The notes: generated by a model from the letters alone, not told the origin. A DNA stretch of 64,000 bases from Microvirga sp052114605 (GCF_052114605.1 NZ_JBFRFB010000003.1:1-64000); one strand, 5' to 3'. Shown: positions 1 through 14,222, numbered from the stretch's first letter. Translations and numbers: made by a program.

Positions 1-476
1 GGTCCTGCTGTGGGTGTCGCAAGCCCGTTGACAGGAGGCCCTCCGCTGAAAGACGCGGTGTACGCCTAAAAAAGCCGTGCGCGGGGAGCCGTCAGGTTCT
101 CAACACAAACACACACACGAGCCGGACGCCTCCTCGCGCCCTCCCTCGATCCAACACCCTCGGGCGAACCACGCCGCGAGGCCGTTCCCGCTTGCTCTTA
201 GATAGACAAACCCCGTGTCATCCCCTGCAGCCCGCAGGGCTGGAAAGGGGATCCACCCACAAGCACAGCGCTCTGGATTCCCGTCCCATCAGCTGCGCGT
301 CTTTCCGGCAATAGTACTGCGAGGGACACTCTCATCCGTCACAACTCGTGAGAACAAAGCTGCACTTGCCGTCAGGGTTGCACCGGGCCCAGCTCCTTCG
401 CCTTGCCCCGGCAGGCTGCCCCTGCTAACTGACAGCCAATCCCATTCAACCGATCTTCAGCAACAGGGTTTTTCCC
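1..476. other. Leader region upstream of ettA, no supported gene
   Basis: No reading frame here looks like a protein with recognisable composition. Frame 1 is open from the window edge to a TAA at 67-69 and could be the last 22 codons of a gene lying to the left, but the tail is too short to identify. A CA-rich run lies near 102-119. The rest is the probable 5' leader of ettA. I could not place a convincing promoter. Confidence 0.4.
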
Positions 477-2129
<1,653 letters not shown>

Positions 2130-2135
2130 GCCTAT

Positions 2136-2160
2136 AAAGGCGCCCTTAAAGGGCGCCTTT
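2136..2160 (+). terminator. Intrinsic terminator after ettA
   Basis: A perfect 10-bp stem, AAAGGCGCCC (2136-2145) and GGGCGCCTTT (2151-2160), has a 5-base loop. It begins seven bases after the ettA stop. The A-rich and T-rich stem ends make it symmetrical, so it may also stop transcripts of the convergent mrr gene. Confidence 0.75.
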
Positions 2161-2264
2161 CATTTCGCTGCTAGTCAGCTTCTCGTAAGGCGTGAACTGG
2201 AGGCCTACTCTTCAACTGTGAAAAAATCTTCATCGATACGCTTGACCTCAACAACTCGCTCAGT

Positions 2265-3149
2265 TCATACACCTACTCCATACTTAAGCATAAGATCCGC
2301 AAGCCGCTCACCATCAATGAGAGCAACCCTAAAGGGCACAGTATTCAAGTAAGATATTGCGGTCGGCGCAAACTTTGATGTGGTGACGAAGACACCATCT
2401 CTGGCTGCATTACCTGTTAAAGCACCAATAAACATTTGTAGCTCCGGCCTACCTACAGATCCGGTTGTATACCTCTTTGCTTGAAGGTAGAGGCGATCGC
2501 GACCAAGAATATCGACATCAATCACTCCATCGATCCCACCATCACCCGTACGACCAACTTGCTGTATGACATTTGTATAGGATGCGCCGTATCCCATAGC
2601 CAACATCAGCTTGATAACAAGCTGCTCAAAGAACTGAGGGCTTTGAGTTTTGATACGCTCGAGTAATTCAGTGCGAACAGCAAGCTCTAGCTCCCTGACG
2701 GAACTATCGATCTGTTCATCTGGTGTTAGTGTATCGGAACTTGTTTCCGCCGAACTCGAAGTGTGGCTGTTGCTCGCATCACTGTCTGCGCCTCGCTCTG
2801 CCCAATCACGATACTCCTCGCTGATTTCCCGGAGTGTTTGATCGGTAATGGGCTTCCCGCTTTCCAAAAGTTCTCTTCCAGAAGCATTGATGACGTACCT
2901 TCCACGAGAAGGACGAGAAATGAGGCCAGCTCGTAGGAGGCTGAACCTTGCCCAACGTATACGATTTGTGATCGTGCGTTCTCTCCCTGATGGAAGTAGA
3001 CGGCTACGCTGTTCATCGTCGAGACCAAACTGGTCGGCCACGCTATTCGTAAGCTCTTCAGTTGAGAAGTTTCCTTGCGACATCAACTTAAGAACTGTCG
3101 GCATTACTCCTTCCCAATTAGGGATAGTTTTGTAGTAGCCATAGGCCAT
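2265..3149 (-). CDS. mrr: Mrr-type restriction endonuclease
   Basis: This 294-residue protein resembles Mrr, a type IV restriction enzyme family that cuts DNA carrying foreign methylation. Residues about 10-90 look like the Mrr amino-terminal winged-helix domain. A Ser/Thr/Asp-rich linker follows near 115-140. The carboxy-terminal part has the PD-(D/E)XK-like nuclease core, with GDGGIDG followed by the QAK motif in LYLQAKRY. I chose the ATG at 3149 because GAGG lies six bases upstream. A TTG at 3161 in the same frame has no such site. The gene is alone, with no methylase or specificity subunit nearby. It is plainly AT-richer than its neighbours (one 60-base line, 2461-2520, counts 29 G+C), which suggests recent transfer. 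Substrate specificity is unknown. Confidence 0.85.
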   Translation of the reverse strand: MAYGYYKTIPNWEGVMPTVLKLMSQGNFSTEELTNSVADQFGLDDEQRSRLLPSGRERTITNRIRWARFSLLRAGLISRPSRGRYVINASGRELLESGKPITDQTLREISEEYRDWAERGADSDASNSHTSSSAETSSDTLTPDEQIDSSVRELELAVRTELLERIKTQSPQFFEQLVIKLMLAMGYGASYTNVIQQVGRTGDGGIDGVIDVDILGRDRLYLQAKRYTTGSVGRPELQMFIGALTGNAARDGVFVTTSKFAPTAISYLNTVPFRVALIDGERLADLMLKYGVGV

Positions 3150-3342
3150 TGCGCACCTCAACTTTGTTGCAAGTAGTGGTAGCGGGACAGGTATATGGCA
3201 GCAAGCGACTTGGGGCGTTATCCAAGCGATTAATAGAAGACGTTTGAGACTAAGTTGTTATTTAGCAATCCAAGATACTTGGGTTCTTTCGTGAAACAGT
3301 GTATGACCCTTGAGGCACGAGAACATAAGAAGAGAAAATCAC

Positions 3343-4821
3343 GTGCCAGCCGATCATTCCCTCGCCTTCGAATCCGTTGCAACGCCTGAAGAAGCCGTTG
3401 AACGGCTTATCAAGCTCCACGACAGCGCCATCGAGGCGCAGCGCCATGCCCTGGAGCATTTCTTCGCCACCGGCACGCCTCCCACGCCTCTCGAACGATC
3501 CCGCTTCCGCTATCCGGAGCTGAGGCTCGATTACCGGGCGACCTCGGTGCCGCCGGTGAAGCAGCGGGCCTATGCCAAGTTCCAGGGACCAGGCGTCTAC
3601 GCGACCACCATCACCCAGCCGGCCTTCTTCAAGAACTACCTGCTGGAACAGCTCAACTACCTCGTACGCGATTACGGCGCGACCCTCCAAGTAGGCGTGA
3701 GCGACCAGGAAATTCCCTATCCCTATATCTTCGAGCGCGGCGACGAGCTGGGACGCGGCGCCCATTCCGCCGCCGAGCTGGCGCAGCATTTCCCGACACC
3801 GCTTCTCGCCAAGGTCGGCGACGAGATCGCCGACGGCACCTGGGAGTTTCACGAGAACGAGCCGCGTCCGCTCTCCCTCTTCGATGCGGCACGGGTGGAT
3901 TATTCGCTTCGCCGCCTGGTTCATTACACCGGCAGCGACTGGCGCTCGGCCCAACCCTGGATCCTTCTCACCAACTATCACCGCTACGTGGATCAGTTCG
4001 TCCGCTGGGCCTTGAGTGAACTGGCCAACGAGAGCAGCCCCTTCAGCAAGCTGGTTCTCCCCGGCGGCATCACTATCGAGCGCGGCCTCGATGAGGCCGC
4101 CGTCGAGGAGCTGATCGCCTCCTCGCCCTGGCACCGGTTCCAGATGCCGGCCTATCACCTGTGCCGCAAGGACGGGCAGGGCATCACGCTGGTGAATATC
4201 GGCGTCGGTCCGTCGAACGCCAAGAACATCACCGATCACCTCGCGGTGCTGCGCCCCCATTGCTGGCTCATGGTCGGCCATTGCGGCGGCCTTCGTCAGT
4301 CGCAATCCATCGGCGATTATGTGCTCGCCCACGGCTATCTGCGCCGCGACCATATTCTCGATGCGGCGGTGCCGCCGGAAATTCCGATACCGGCTCTCGC
4401 CGAAATCCAGGTCGCCCTCCAGGATGCGGCGGTCAAGGTCACGGGCGAGCGGGGTGAGGAGCTCAAGCGCCGCCTGCGCACCGGCACGGTCGTGACCTAT
4501 GACGACCGCAACTGGGAGCTCCGCTGGAGCCAGGAGCGCCGCCAGATCAACCTCTCCCGCGCCATCGCGGTGGACATGGAAAGCGGCACCATCGCCGCGC
4601 AGGGCTACCGCCTGCGCGTCCCCTACGGCACGCTCCTCTGCGTCTCCGATAAGCCGCTCCATGGCGAGATCAAGCTGCCCGGCGCCGCCAACGCCTTCTA
4701 TGAGCGGGCCGTGAGCGAACACCTCATGATCGGCCTGTCCGCCATCGACATCCTGCGCGAACAGCGTTCGTCGCTGCATTCACGCAAGCTGCGCAGCTTC
4801 GATGAGCCACCGTTCCGGTAG
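3343..4821 (+). CDS. amn: AMP nucleosidase
   Basis: The 492-residue protein hydrolyses AMP to adenine and ribose 5-phosphate, a cytoplasmic purine-salvage and adenylate-control step. The amino half matches the AMP-nucleosidase-specific domain. The carboxy half is a nucleoside phosphorylase-type fold, with NIGVGPSNAKN near residues 286-296, VGHCGGLR and the late VDMESGTIA segment that would contact the ribose. I chose the GTG at 3343 because AAGAAGAG lies just upstream. A TTG at 3310 would add 11 residues without a good ribosome site. The gene stands alone between the mrr patch and the methionine operon. AMP nucleosidase is preferred over a plain purine phosphorylase because of the length and the extra amino-terminal domain. 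Confidence 0.9.
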   Translation: MPADHSLAFESVATPEEAVERLIKLHDSAIEAQRHALEHFFATGTPPTPLERSRFRYPELRLDYRATSVPPVKQRAYAKFQGPGVYATTITQPAFFKNYLLEQLNYLVRDYGATLQVGVSDQEIPYPYIFERGDELGRGAHSAAELAQHFPTPLLAKVGDEIADGTWEFHENEPRPLSLFDAARVDYSLRRLVHYTGSDWRSAQPWILLTNYHRYVDQFVRWALSELANESSPFSKLVLPGGITIERGLDEAAVEELIASSPWHRFQMPAYHLCRKDGQGITLVNIGVGPSNAKNITDHLAVLRPHCWLMVGHCGGLRQSQSIGDYVLAHGYLRRDHILDAAVPPEIPIPALAEIQVALQDAAVKVTGERGEELKRRLRTGTVVTYDDRNWELRWSQERRQINLSRAIAVDMESGTIAAQGYRLRVPYGTLLCVSDKPLHGEIKLPGAANAFYERAVSEHLMIGLSAIDILREQRSSLHSRKLRSFDEPPFR

Positions 4822-4932
4822 GCGTTGGCACCCAGCGAGCCTTCTTCCCGGCCCCGTGTCGTGATCCCGACCTGGAAAGCCCAGCTTTTCCGGTCGGAAT
4901 AACCTAACCCGCCGCTTGCCCTCTGTCCAAAA

Positions 4933-4958
4933 TACATATAAATATATGTTTATATGTA
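4933..4958. promoter_or_regulatory. Perfect inverted repeat, probable operator of the ArsR-type regulator
   Basis: TACATATAAA (4933-4942) and TTTATATGTA (4949-4958) are exact reverse complements around a six-base spacer. The element ends 16 bases before the regulator's GTG start, where an autoregulating ArsR-family protein would bind. AT-rich palindromes are typical ArsR-family operators. The link to this regulator is inferred from position and symmetry. Confidence 0.75.
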
Positions 4959-4974
4959 AGATCGAGTTGGTTTC

Positions 4975-5988
4975 GTGGCTGATAGAGAAGCTCCATCGCT
5001 GGACCTGACGCTGGACGTCCTTCGGGCGGCAGCCGAAGAGACGCGCCTGCGCATCCTGGCTCTCCTGGCCGAGGGAGAACTATCGGTCTCCGACCTCACG
5101 GATATCCTTGGCCAGTCCCAACCCCGCATCTCCCGCCACCTCAAGCTGCTGGTCGAGGCGGGCCTCGTGGAGCGGCACCGGGAAGGGGCTTGGGCATTCT
5201 TCCGACTGACCGATCGCGGCGTGGCCCTGCAGATCATCCGCCCGACCCTGGACAGCCTCGACCGCTCCGATCCGCAGCTGCTGGAAGACCGCACACGGCT
5301 TGAGGGCGTGCGGGCCCAGCGTTCCCAGGCAGCGCAAGCCTATTTCTCACGCCTCGCTCCCGATTGGGACCGCATACGCTCTCTCCATGCGCCGGAGACG
5401 GTGGTCGAAGCGGCAGTGTTGGAGGCGCTCGGGTCGAAACCGATCCGCAATCTCGTGGATCTCGGCACCGGCACCGGCCGCATGGTGCAATTGCTCGCGC
5501 CGCGTGCCAACCGCACCGTTGGGCTGGATGCCAGCCATGCGATGCTCTCCGTCGCCCGCGCGAACCTGGAGAAGGCTGGCCTGCGCGGCATCGAGCTGCG
5601 GCAGGGAGATATCTACGCACCGCCCTTCACACGAGACACCTTCGACCTCGTGATCATCCATCAGGTGTTGCATTACCTCGATGATCCCGCTCGCGCGATC
5701 CGCGAAGCCGCGCGCCTCGTGGCCCCGGGCGGGCGCATCCTCGTGGTGGATTTCGCACCTCACAAACTGGAATTCCTGCGCGAGGCACAGGCGCATCGCC
5801 GCCTCGGCTTCGCGCCGTCACAGGTCGCAGGTTGGCTCGACGAGGCCGGTCTCGACTGCACCCTGACGCGCGAGATAGCACCGCCCAAAAGTGGCGAGGA
5901 GCAACTGACCGTTTCCCTTTGGCTTGGCCAGGATCGCCGTGTCGTGACGGATTGGCCTTTGAGTGAACCCGATAGAGAGGTCGCCTGA
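4975..5988 (+). CDS. ArsR-family regulator fused to SAM-dependent methyltransferase domain (SahR-like)
   Basis: This is a 337-residue two-domain protein. Residues about 10-85 form an ArsR winged helix-turn-helix (RILALLAEGELSVSDL, QPRISRHLKLL, GLVERHREG). I see no paired metal-binding cysteines in that domain. Residues about 115-260 form a class I methyltransferase fold with the SAM motif VDLGTGTGR at 161-169. Related fusions sit next to metF and metH in alphaproteobacteria. The known SahR regulators of S-adenosylhomocysteine recycling are ArsR-family, so I infer that the second domain senses SAM or SAH rather than methylating a substrate. The gene overlaps metF by one base (TGATG), which implies co-translation. 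The start is a GTG 16 bases after the palindrome and has only a weak ribosome site. A true methyltransferase activity is not excluded. Confidence 0.85.
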   Translation: MADREAPSLDLTLDVLRAAAEETRLRILALLAEGELSVSDLTDILGQSQPRISRHLKLLVEAGLVERHREGAWAFFRLTDRGVALQIIRPTLDSLDRSDPQLLEDRTRLEGVRAQRSQAAQAYFSRLAPDWDRIRSLHAPETVVEAAVLEALGSKPIRNLVDLGTGTGRMVQLLAPRANRTVGLDASHAMLSVARANLEKAGLRGIELRQGDIYAPPFTRDTFDLVIIHQVLHYLDDPARAIREAARLVAPGGRILVVDFAPHKLEFLREAQAHRRLGFAPSQVAGWLDEAGLDCTLTREIAPPKSGEEQLTVSLWLGQDRRVVTDWPLSEPDREVA

Positions 5989-6893
5989 TGTCCCCGCTCA
6001 CCCTGCGCCCCAGCCGGCAGCCGGCTCAGCCGATCAAGGTGTCCTTCGAGTTCTTTCCTCCGAAGTCCGAGGAGATGGAAGCGACCCTGTGGTCCTCGAT
6101 CCAGCGCCTTGCGCCGCTCAATCCACAATTCGTGTCCGTGACCTATGGCGCGGGAGGCTCCACGCGCGAGCGCACGCATTCCACCGTGTCGCGCATCGTG
6201 CAGGAAACGCACCTGAAGCCCGCCGCTCACCTGACCTGTGTGGCTGCCACCAAGGAAGAGGTCGACGACGTCGTGCGTTCCTATTGGGATGCAGGCGTAC
6301 GTCACATTGTGGCTCTGCGTGGCGATCCCGTCGCCGGAATCGGCACGACTTACGAGGCCCATCCCGGCGGCTATCAGCAAACCTGTGATCTCGTCGCCGG
6401 CATCAAGGCTATCCGCGACTTCGAGGTCTCCGTTTCCGCTTATCCGGAGAAGCACCCGGAAGCCGCGTCGCTCGATGCCGATATTGACGCACTGAAAGCG
6501 AAGGTCGATTGCGGCGCTGATCGCGCGATCACGCAGTTCTTCTTCGATAACGATCATTATTTCCGTTATCTCGACCGCGTCCGTGCGCGCGGCATCGACA
6601 TCCCGATCGTGCCCGGCATCGTGCCTGTGCAGAACTTCAAGCAGACCGCGAATTTTGCCGCCAAGACAGGCGCCAGTGTTCCCGAATGGCTGGCCGCCCG
6701 TTTCGATGGTCTGGACAAGGATGTGGACACCCGCAAGCTCGTTGCCGCAGCCGTTGCCGCCGAGCAGGTCATCGATCTCGTCGATCGCGGCGTGAGCGAG
6801 TTTCATTTCTACACAATGAACCGCGCTGATCTCGTCTATGCGATCTGCCACCTGCTTGGCCTGCGCGATCAGAGCGTGAAGGCGGCTGCTTGA
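5988..6893 (+). CDS. metF: Methylenetetrahydrofolate reductase
   Basis: The 301-residue FAD-dependent enzyme reduces 5,10-methylene-tetrahydrofolate to 5-methyl-tetrahydrofolate, the methyl donor for MetH. The TIM-barrel landmarks are present: VSFEFFPPKS at the amino end with the catalytic glutamate, VSVTYGAGGSTRERT, and ITQFFFDNDHYFRY. Length matches bacterial MetF (about 300). Its start codon overlaps the stop of the ArsR-methyltransferase gene, and metH follows 99 bases downstream, so the three genes form one methionine-cycle operon. Confidence 0.96.
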   Translation: MSPLTLRPSRQPAQPIKVSFEFFPPKSEEMEATLWSSIQRLAPLNPQFVSVTYGAGGSTRERTHSTVSRIVQETHLKPAAHLTCVAATKEEVDDVVRSYWDAGVRHIVALRGDPVAGIGTTYEAHPGGYQQTCDLVAGIKAIRDFEVSVSAYPEKHPEAASLDADIDALKAKVDCGADRAITQFFFDNDHYFRYLDRVRARGIDIPIVPGIVPVQNFKQTANFAAKTGASVPEWLAARFDGLDKDVDTRKLVAAAVAAEQVIDLVDRGVSEFHFYTMNRADLVYAICHLLGLRDQSVKAAA

Positions 6894-6909
6894 TACTTTC
6901 ATGCTCGGC

Positions 6910-6958
6910 TCGGCCGGGCATTCGCCTGTCTGACGTGTCGCAAAACACGAATGGCCGA
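6910..6958 (+). other. Nested stem-loop in the metF-metH intergenic region
   Basis: An inner hairpin pairs CGTGT (6934-6938) with ACACG (6945-6949). An outer pairing joins TCGGCC (6910-6915) with GGCCGA (6953-6958). No T-tract follows, so it is not a standard terminator. It could stabilise the transcript or mark a processing site. The function is unknown and the pairing may be chance in GC-rich DNA. Confidence 0.3.
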
Positions 6959-6992
6959 AGCGGATTCGGCTGGATGAGAAGAGAACAGAACA

Positions 6993-10748
<3,756 letters not shown>

Positions 10749-10762
10749 TCAGGCATGAACTG

Positions 10763-11995
10763 TCATTCCCGCCGCAACGCCTCGATGGGATCGAGCTTCG
10801 CCGCCCTCTGCGCCGGATAGAACCCGAAGAAGATGCCGACCAGCGCCGAGAAACCGACCGCGATGAAGATGGCGTTGGTGGATATGAGCGAGGGCCAGCC
10901 GGCGAGTTGAGCGACCGCATAAGCTGTTCCCGCTCCGAGCGCGATGCCGATGGCGCCACCTATGGTGGATAGGGTCGTCGCCTCGATCAGGAACTGACTG
11001 AGGATGTCACGTGGCCTTGCGCCAACGGCCAGGCGCAGGCCGATCTCCCGTGTGCGCTCGGTGACAGACACAAGCATGATATTCATGATGCCGATCCCGC
11101 CGACGAGCAGCGATACGGCGGCGACGGCGGCGAGCAGCATGGAGAGGGTGTTGGCGGAGGCGGACGCCGTGTTGGCGATTTCCGTCAGGTTGCGGATGGA
11201 AAAATCATCCTCCTGATCGCCGGTGATGCGGTGACGCTGGCGTAGAAGATCGGTCATAGTCTCGATGCCGGGAACGATATCCTCCTCGTTCGCGAACTTT
11301 ACGAAAATCGAGCCGACGGAACCATCCTTGGCATAATTGCGGCCGATCACGCGGCGACGGCCTGCATCGAGCGGAACGAAGACGACGTCATCCTGGTCCT
11401 GGCCGAACGCGGATTGACCTTTCGGCGCCATCACTCCGATCACTCGAAACGGCACGTTGCGCACGCGCACGACCTGGTCGATCGGATCATCGCCACCGAA
11501 GAGGTTGCGGGCGACCGTCTGTCCGAGAAGGATGACTATGTCACCGCGCCGCACCTCTTCCGGATCGAAGCTGCGTCCAGTTGCGACATCCCATTCACGT
11601 GCGGCGAACCAGTCGAGGTCGATGCCGTAGATGCGCGTAGCCCAATTGCTGCCGCCTGCGACGACCTGGGTCGCTCCTTGTACGAAGGGAGCTGCGGCGG
11701 CCACGCCGTCGACCTCGCTGCGGATGGCATGAGCGTCCTCATCCGTGAGAGAGGAGGCAGCGCCTGCGCCGAGACGAGCTCCGCCCTGCGTGACATTGCC
11801 CGGGGTGACGATGGCGAGGTTTGCGCCGAGCGAGCGGATCTGCTGGTCGACGAGATTGCGCGCGCCGGAACCGATGGCCACCATGGCGATGACGGCGGCG
11901 ACGCCGATCACGATGCCTAGCATGGTGAGAAGGCTGCGCAGGGCATTCGCCATGATCGCGGAGAGGGCGGAGCGGATGGCTTCCATCAATCTCAT
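10763..11995 (-). CDS. MacB-type ABC transporter permease
   Basis: The 410-residue inner-membrane protein has the MacB layout. It has one membrane segment near residues 16-38 (LTMLGIVIGVAAVIAMVAIGSG), a large periplasmic MacB core domain at about 45-260, then three FtsX-type segments ending with FYPAQRAAKLDPIEALRRE. MacB-type systems act as mechanotransmitters that drive export through an outer-membrane channel. Unlike E. coli MacB, the ATPase is a separate gene directly upstream, and the two overlap by four bases (ATGA). Together with the adaptor they form a tripartite efflux operon lacking its own TolC gene. The substrate cannot be told from sequence. Confidence 0.9.
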   Translation of the reverse strand: MRLMEAIRSALSAIMANALRSLLTMLGIVIGVAAVIAMVAIGSGARNLVDQQIRSLGANLAIVTPGNVTQGGARLGAGAASSLTDEDAHAIRSEVDGVAAAAPFVQGATQVVAGGSNWATRIYGIDLDWFAAREWDVATGRSFDPEEVRRGDIVILLGQTVARNLFGGDDPIDQVVRVRNVPFRVIGVMAPKGQSAFGQDQDDVVFVPLDAGRRRVIGRNYAKDGSVGSIFVKFANEEDIVPGIETMTDLLRQRHRITGDQEDDFSIRNLTEIANTASASANTLSMLLAAVAAVSLLVGGIGIMNIMLVSVTERTREIGLRLAVGARPRDILSQFLIEATTLSTIGGAIGIALGAGTAYAVAQLAGWPSLISTNAIFIAVGFSALVGIFFGFYPAQRAAKLDPIEALRRE

Positions 11996-12717
11996 CGCGC
12001 AATCTCCTCGGCGAGTTCGCGCCTTGCATCGACAGGCTCCTGCCTGTGATCCTCGATGACCCTGCCATCCCGGAAGCGCACGAGGCGGCGGGCATGGCGG
12101 CCTACCTCGGCGTCATGCGTCACGAGAACGATGGTGACGCCCTCATGATTCAGTTCCTGGAACAAGCTCAGGATCTCATTGGCCGTGCGGCTGTCGAGTG
12201 CGCCTGTCGGCTCATCTGCGAGAAGCAGGCTCGGGCTGTTCACTAGCGCTCGCGCAATCGCAACGCGCTGCTGCTGGCCGCCGGAGAGCTGCATGGGGCG
12301 GTGATGGGCACGCTCGGCCAGTCCCACCCGGCCGAGGGCATGCAAGGCGCGCTCGCGCCGCGCCTTGCGGTCTACGCCCGCATAGACCATCGGGAGTTCC
12401 ACATTGCTGAGGGCATCGATGCGAGGCAGCAGGTTGAACTGTTGGAACACGAAACCGATTTCGCGGTTGCGCAGGTGCGCAAGGCCATCGGCATCCAGCG
12501 TTTCGACCTCGGTCTCGGCCAGCCGGTATTGCCCGTTCGTCGGTTTGTCGAGACAGCCGATGAGATTCATGAAGGTCGATTTGCCCGAGCCCGACGGGCC
12601 CATAACGGCGACGAAATCGCCCTTGTCGATGTCGAGAGAGACCCCGTCGAGCGCCACGACACGGCCTGCATCGAGATCGTAGACTCGTCTGAGGTCGCGC
12701 GTTTCGATCAGCGCCAT
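11992..12717 (-). CDS. MacB-type ABC transporter ATP-binding protein
   Basis: This 241-residue ATPase of the LolD/MacB class powers the permease encoded downstream. Walker A is GPSGSGKST near residues 40-48, the Q-loop lies in VFQQFNLLPR, the signature is LSGGQQQRVAIARAL, and Walker B is LLLADEPTGALDS. I chose the ATG at 12717 because AGGGGA precedes it by six bases. The frame stays open 150 bases further up, but that part lies inside the adaptor gene. The start follows the adaptor stop by 10 bases and the stop overlaps the permease start. Confidence 0.92.
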   Translation of the reverse strand: MALIETRDLRRVYDLDAGRVVALDGVSLDIDKGDFVAVMGPSGSGKSTFMNLIGCLDKPTNGQYRLAETEVETLDADGLAHLRNREIGFVFQQFNLLPRIDALSNVELPMVYAGVDRKARRERALHALGRVGLAERAHHRPMQLSGGQQQRVAIARALVNSPSLLLADEPTGALDSRTANEILSLFQELNHEGVTIVLVTHDAEVGRHARRLVRFRDGRVIEDHRQEPVDARRELAEEIAR

Positions 12718-12727
12718 GGCTGTCCCC

Positions 12728-14173
12728 TTAGAACATACGCGGGGGACGCGGACGACGGTTCGTGGCGGGGCCACTTGCCTCATCCGCATTACCGCTGCGT
12801 TGTGCGCCGACAATAACGGCTGCACCTTCCTGCAAATCGCCACGAAGGATTTCCGTGTAGCTGCCATCCGTCACGCCGAGGCGCACGGGGACGGGTTGCG
12901 GAATTCCATCGGGACCGATGCGGTAGATGCGCCCGAAGCTGCCCTCGTCCTGATCCTGCATCTCGCCGCGTGGGCGACGCTGGCGCGACTGTGTTTGAGC
13001 TGCTGCTGCCGTTACGGTCGGACGGAAGCGCAGGGCCGCATTCGGAATGCGTAGCACATCTTCCTTCTCATCCGTGATGATCTGCAGATTTGCCGTCATG
13101 CCGGGTAAAAGCGATTGATCCTGGTTCTGCACGCTGATCACGGCGGTATAGGTCACCACGTTCTGCACGGTCTGCGCGCTGAGCCGCACCATGCGCACGC
13201 TGCCCTCAAAAGTGCGGTTCGGATAGGCGTTGACGGTGAAGGACACCTTCTGCCCAGCCTTGAGTTGTCCCACGTCGGCTTCGTCGATATTGGCGTAGAT
13301 GTCGATCTCGCGCAGGTCCTGGGCGATGGTGAACAGGGTCGGCGCGGAGAGCGAAGCCGCGACTGTCTGGCCGAGTTCGATGTCGCGCTTTACGACGACA
13401 CCTTCGACCGGCGATTTGATATCAGTCCGCGCCAAGTCGATCTCGATATCGCGCAGCTTGGCCTGACGCTGAAGGATCACCGCATTCGCGGATTGCAGGC
13501 CTGCATCGGCCAGAGCGATATCCGCTTTGAAGCCGTCCAGTTCCGCGCGGTTGGAAGCGATCTGCGCCATTGCCGATGCGAGGTTTGCTTTCTGGATATC
13601 GACCTGGGTGCGGGCCTGATCCAGCGCGGTCTGGGTGCCGACCGCGCGCGTGGTCAGCTCCTGCTGGCGCTCAAGGGTGCGCTGAGCATCGTCCAGCTGG
13701 GCCTGGGTGCGATCGCGTTGCGCGTTCAGGTCAGTGGCCTGCGCTTCAGCCCGCTGCAAGGTCGAGCGGGCCTTGTCGATCTGCGCGCGCTTGGTGTCGA
13801 GATCGGCCTTCGCCTGGGCGAGATCGGCCAGCGCGGCATCGCGGCGGGATTTGATCTGTTCGGAATACAGCCGGGCGACGACCTGGCCTTCCTGCACCGG
13901 TGTGTTGTAATCGGCCAGGATCTCGACCACTTGGCCCGAGAGCTGAGAGCCCACGAGAACCGTAGTGACGGGATTGAGAGTCCCGGTCGCGCGAACGCTG
14001 GCGGTGATGGAGCCGCGCTCCGCGGTGCCGAGACGATAGGCCTGGTCCGACGCCTTGCCGCCGCCGGTGCCCCATAAGGCAAAGCCGCCCAAGCCTGCTG
14101 CAAGCAGGGCAATGATCAACCAGACTCGAAAACGCCGCACGTCTAAAACCCTCTTCACGACGAAGATGTCCAT
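12728..14173 (-). CDS. MacA-like periplasmic adaptor (HlyD/RND membrane-fusion family)
   Basis: This 481-residue membrane-fusion protein would bridge the MacB-type pump to an outer-membrane channel. It has a short cytoplasmic start, one membrane anchor near residues 15-35 (VWLIIALLAAGLGGFALWG), a lipoyl/barrel-sandwich half, and a long helical hairpin rich in Ala, Gln and Asp (about 100-230). The second lipoyl half contains SPVEGVVVKRDIELGQTV, followed by beta-barrel domains and a Pro/Arg-rich tail. It is first in the operon. An in-frame TTG at 14200 would add nine residues. I prefer the ATG at 14173, although neither has a clear ribosome site. Confidence 0.88.
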   Translation of the reverse strand: MDIFVVKRVLDVRRFRVWLIIALLAAGLGGFALWGTGGGKASDQAYRLGTAERGSITASVRATGTLNPVTTVLVGSQLSGQVVEILADYNTPVQEGQVVARLYSEQIKSRRDAALADLAQAKADLDTKRAQIDKARSTLQRAEAQATDLNAQRDRTQAQLDDAQRTLERQQELTTRAVGTQTALDQARTQVDIQKANLASAMAQIASNRAELDGFKADIALADAGLQSANAVILQRQAKLRDIEIDLARTDIKSPVEGVVVKRDIELGQTVAASLSAPTLFTIAQDLREIDIYANIDEADVGQLKAGQKVSFTVNAYPNRTFEGSVRMVRLSAQTVQNVVTYTAVISVQNQDQSLLPGMTANLQIITDEKEDVLRIPNAALRFRPTVTAAAAQTQSRQRRPRGEMQDQDEGSFGRIYRIGPDGIPQPVPVRLGVTDGSYTEILRGDLQEGAAVIVGAQRSGNADEASGPATNRRPRPPRMF

Positions 14174-14222
14174 GAGCGGCGATTGTGGCCGATTTGCCAA
14201 AATGTTTCGAGTTAACTCTTTG

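Noticed and set aside
1..69. Open frame from the window edge to a TAA, possible gene tail
   Set aside because: Only 22 codons, no recognisable motif and other frames equally plausible.
3262..4779. Minus-strand open frame of about 505 codons opposite amn
   Set aside because: AMP nucleosidase on the plus strand is certain, and the antisense frame has no family features.
6894..6992. Riboswitch (SAM or cobalamin) ahead of metH
   Set aside because: The 99-base gap is too short for a cobalamin riboswitch, and no SAM-II-like core was recognised.
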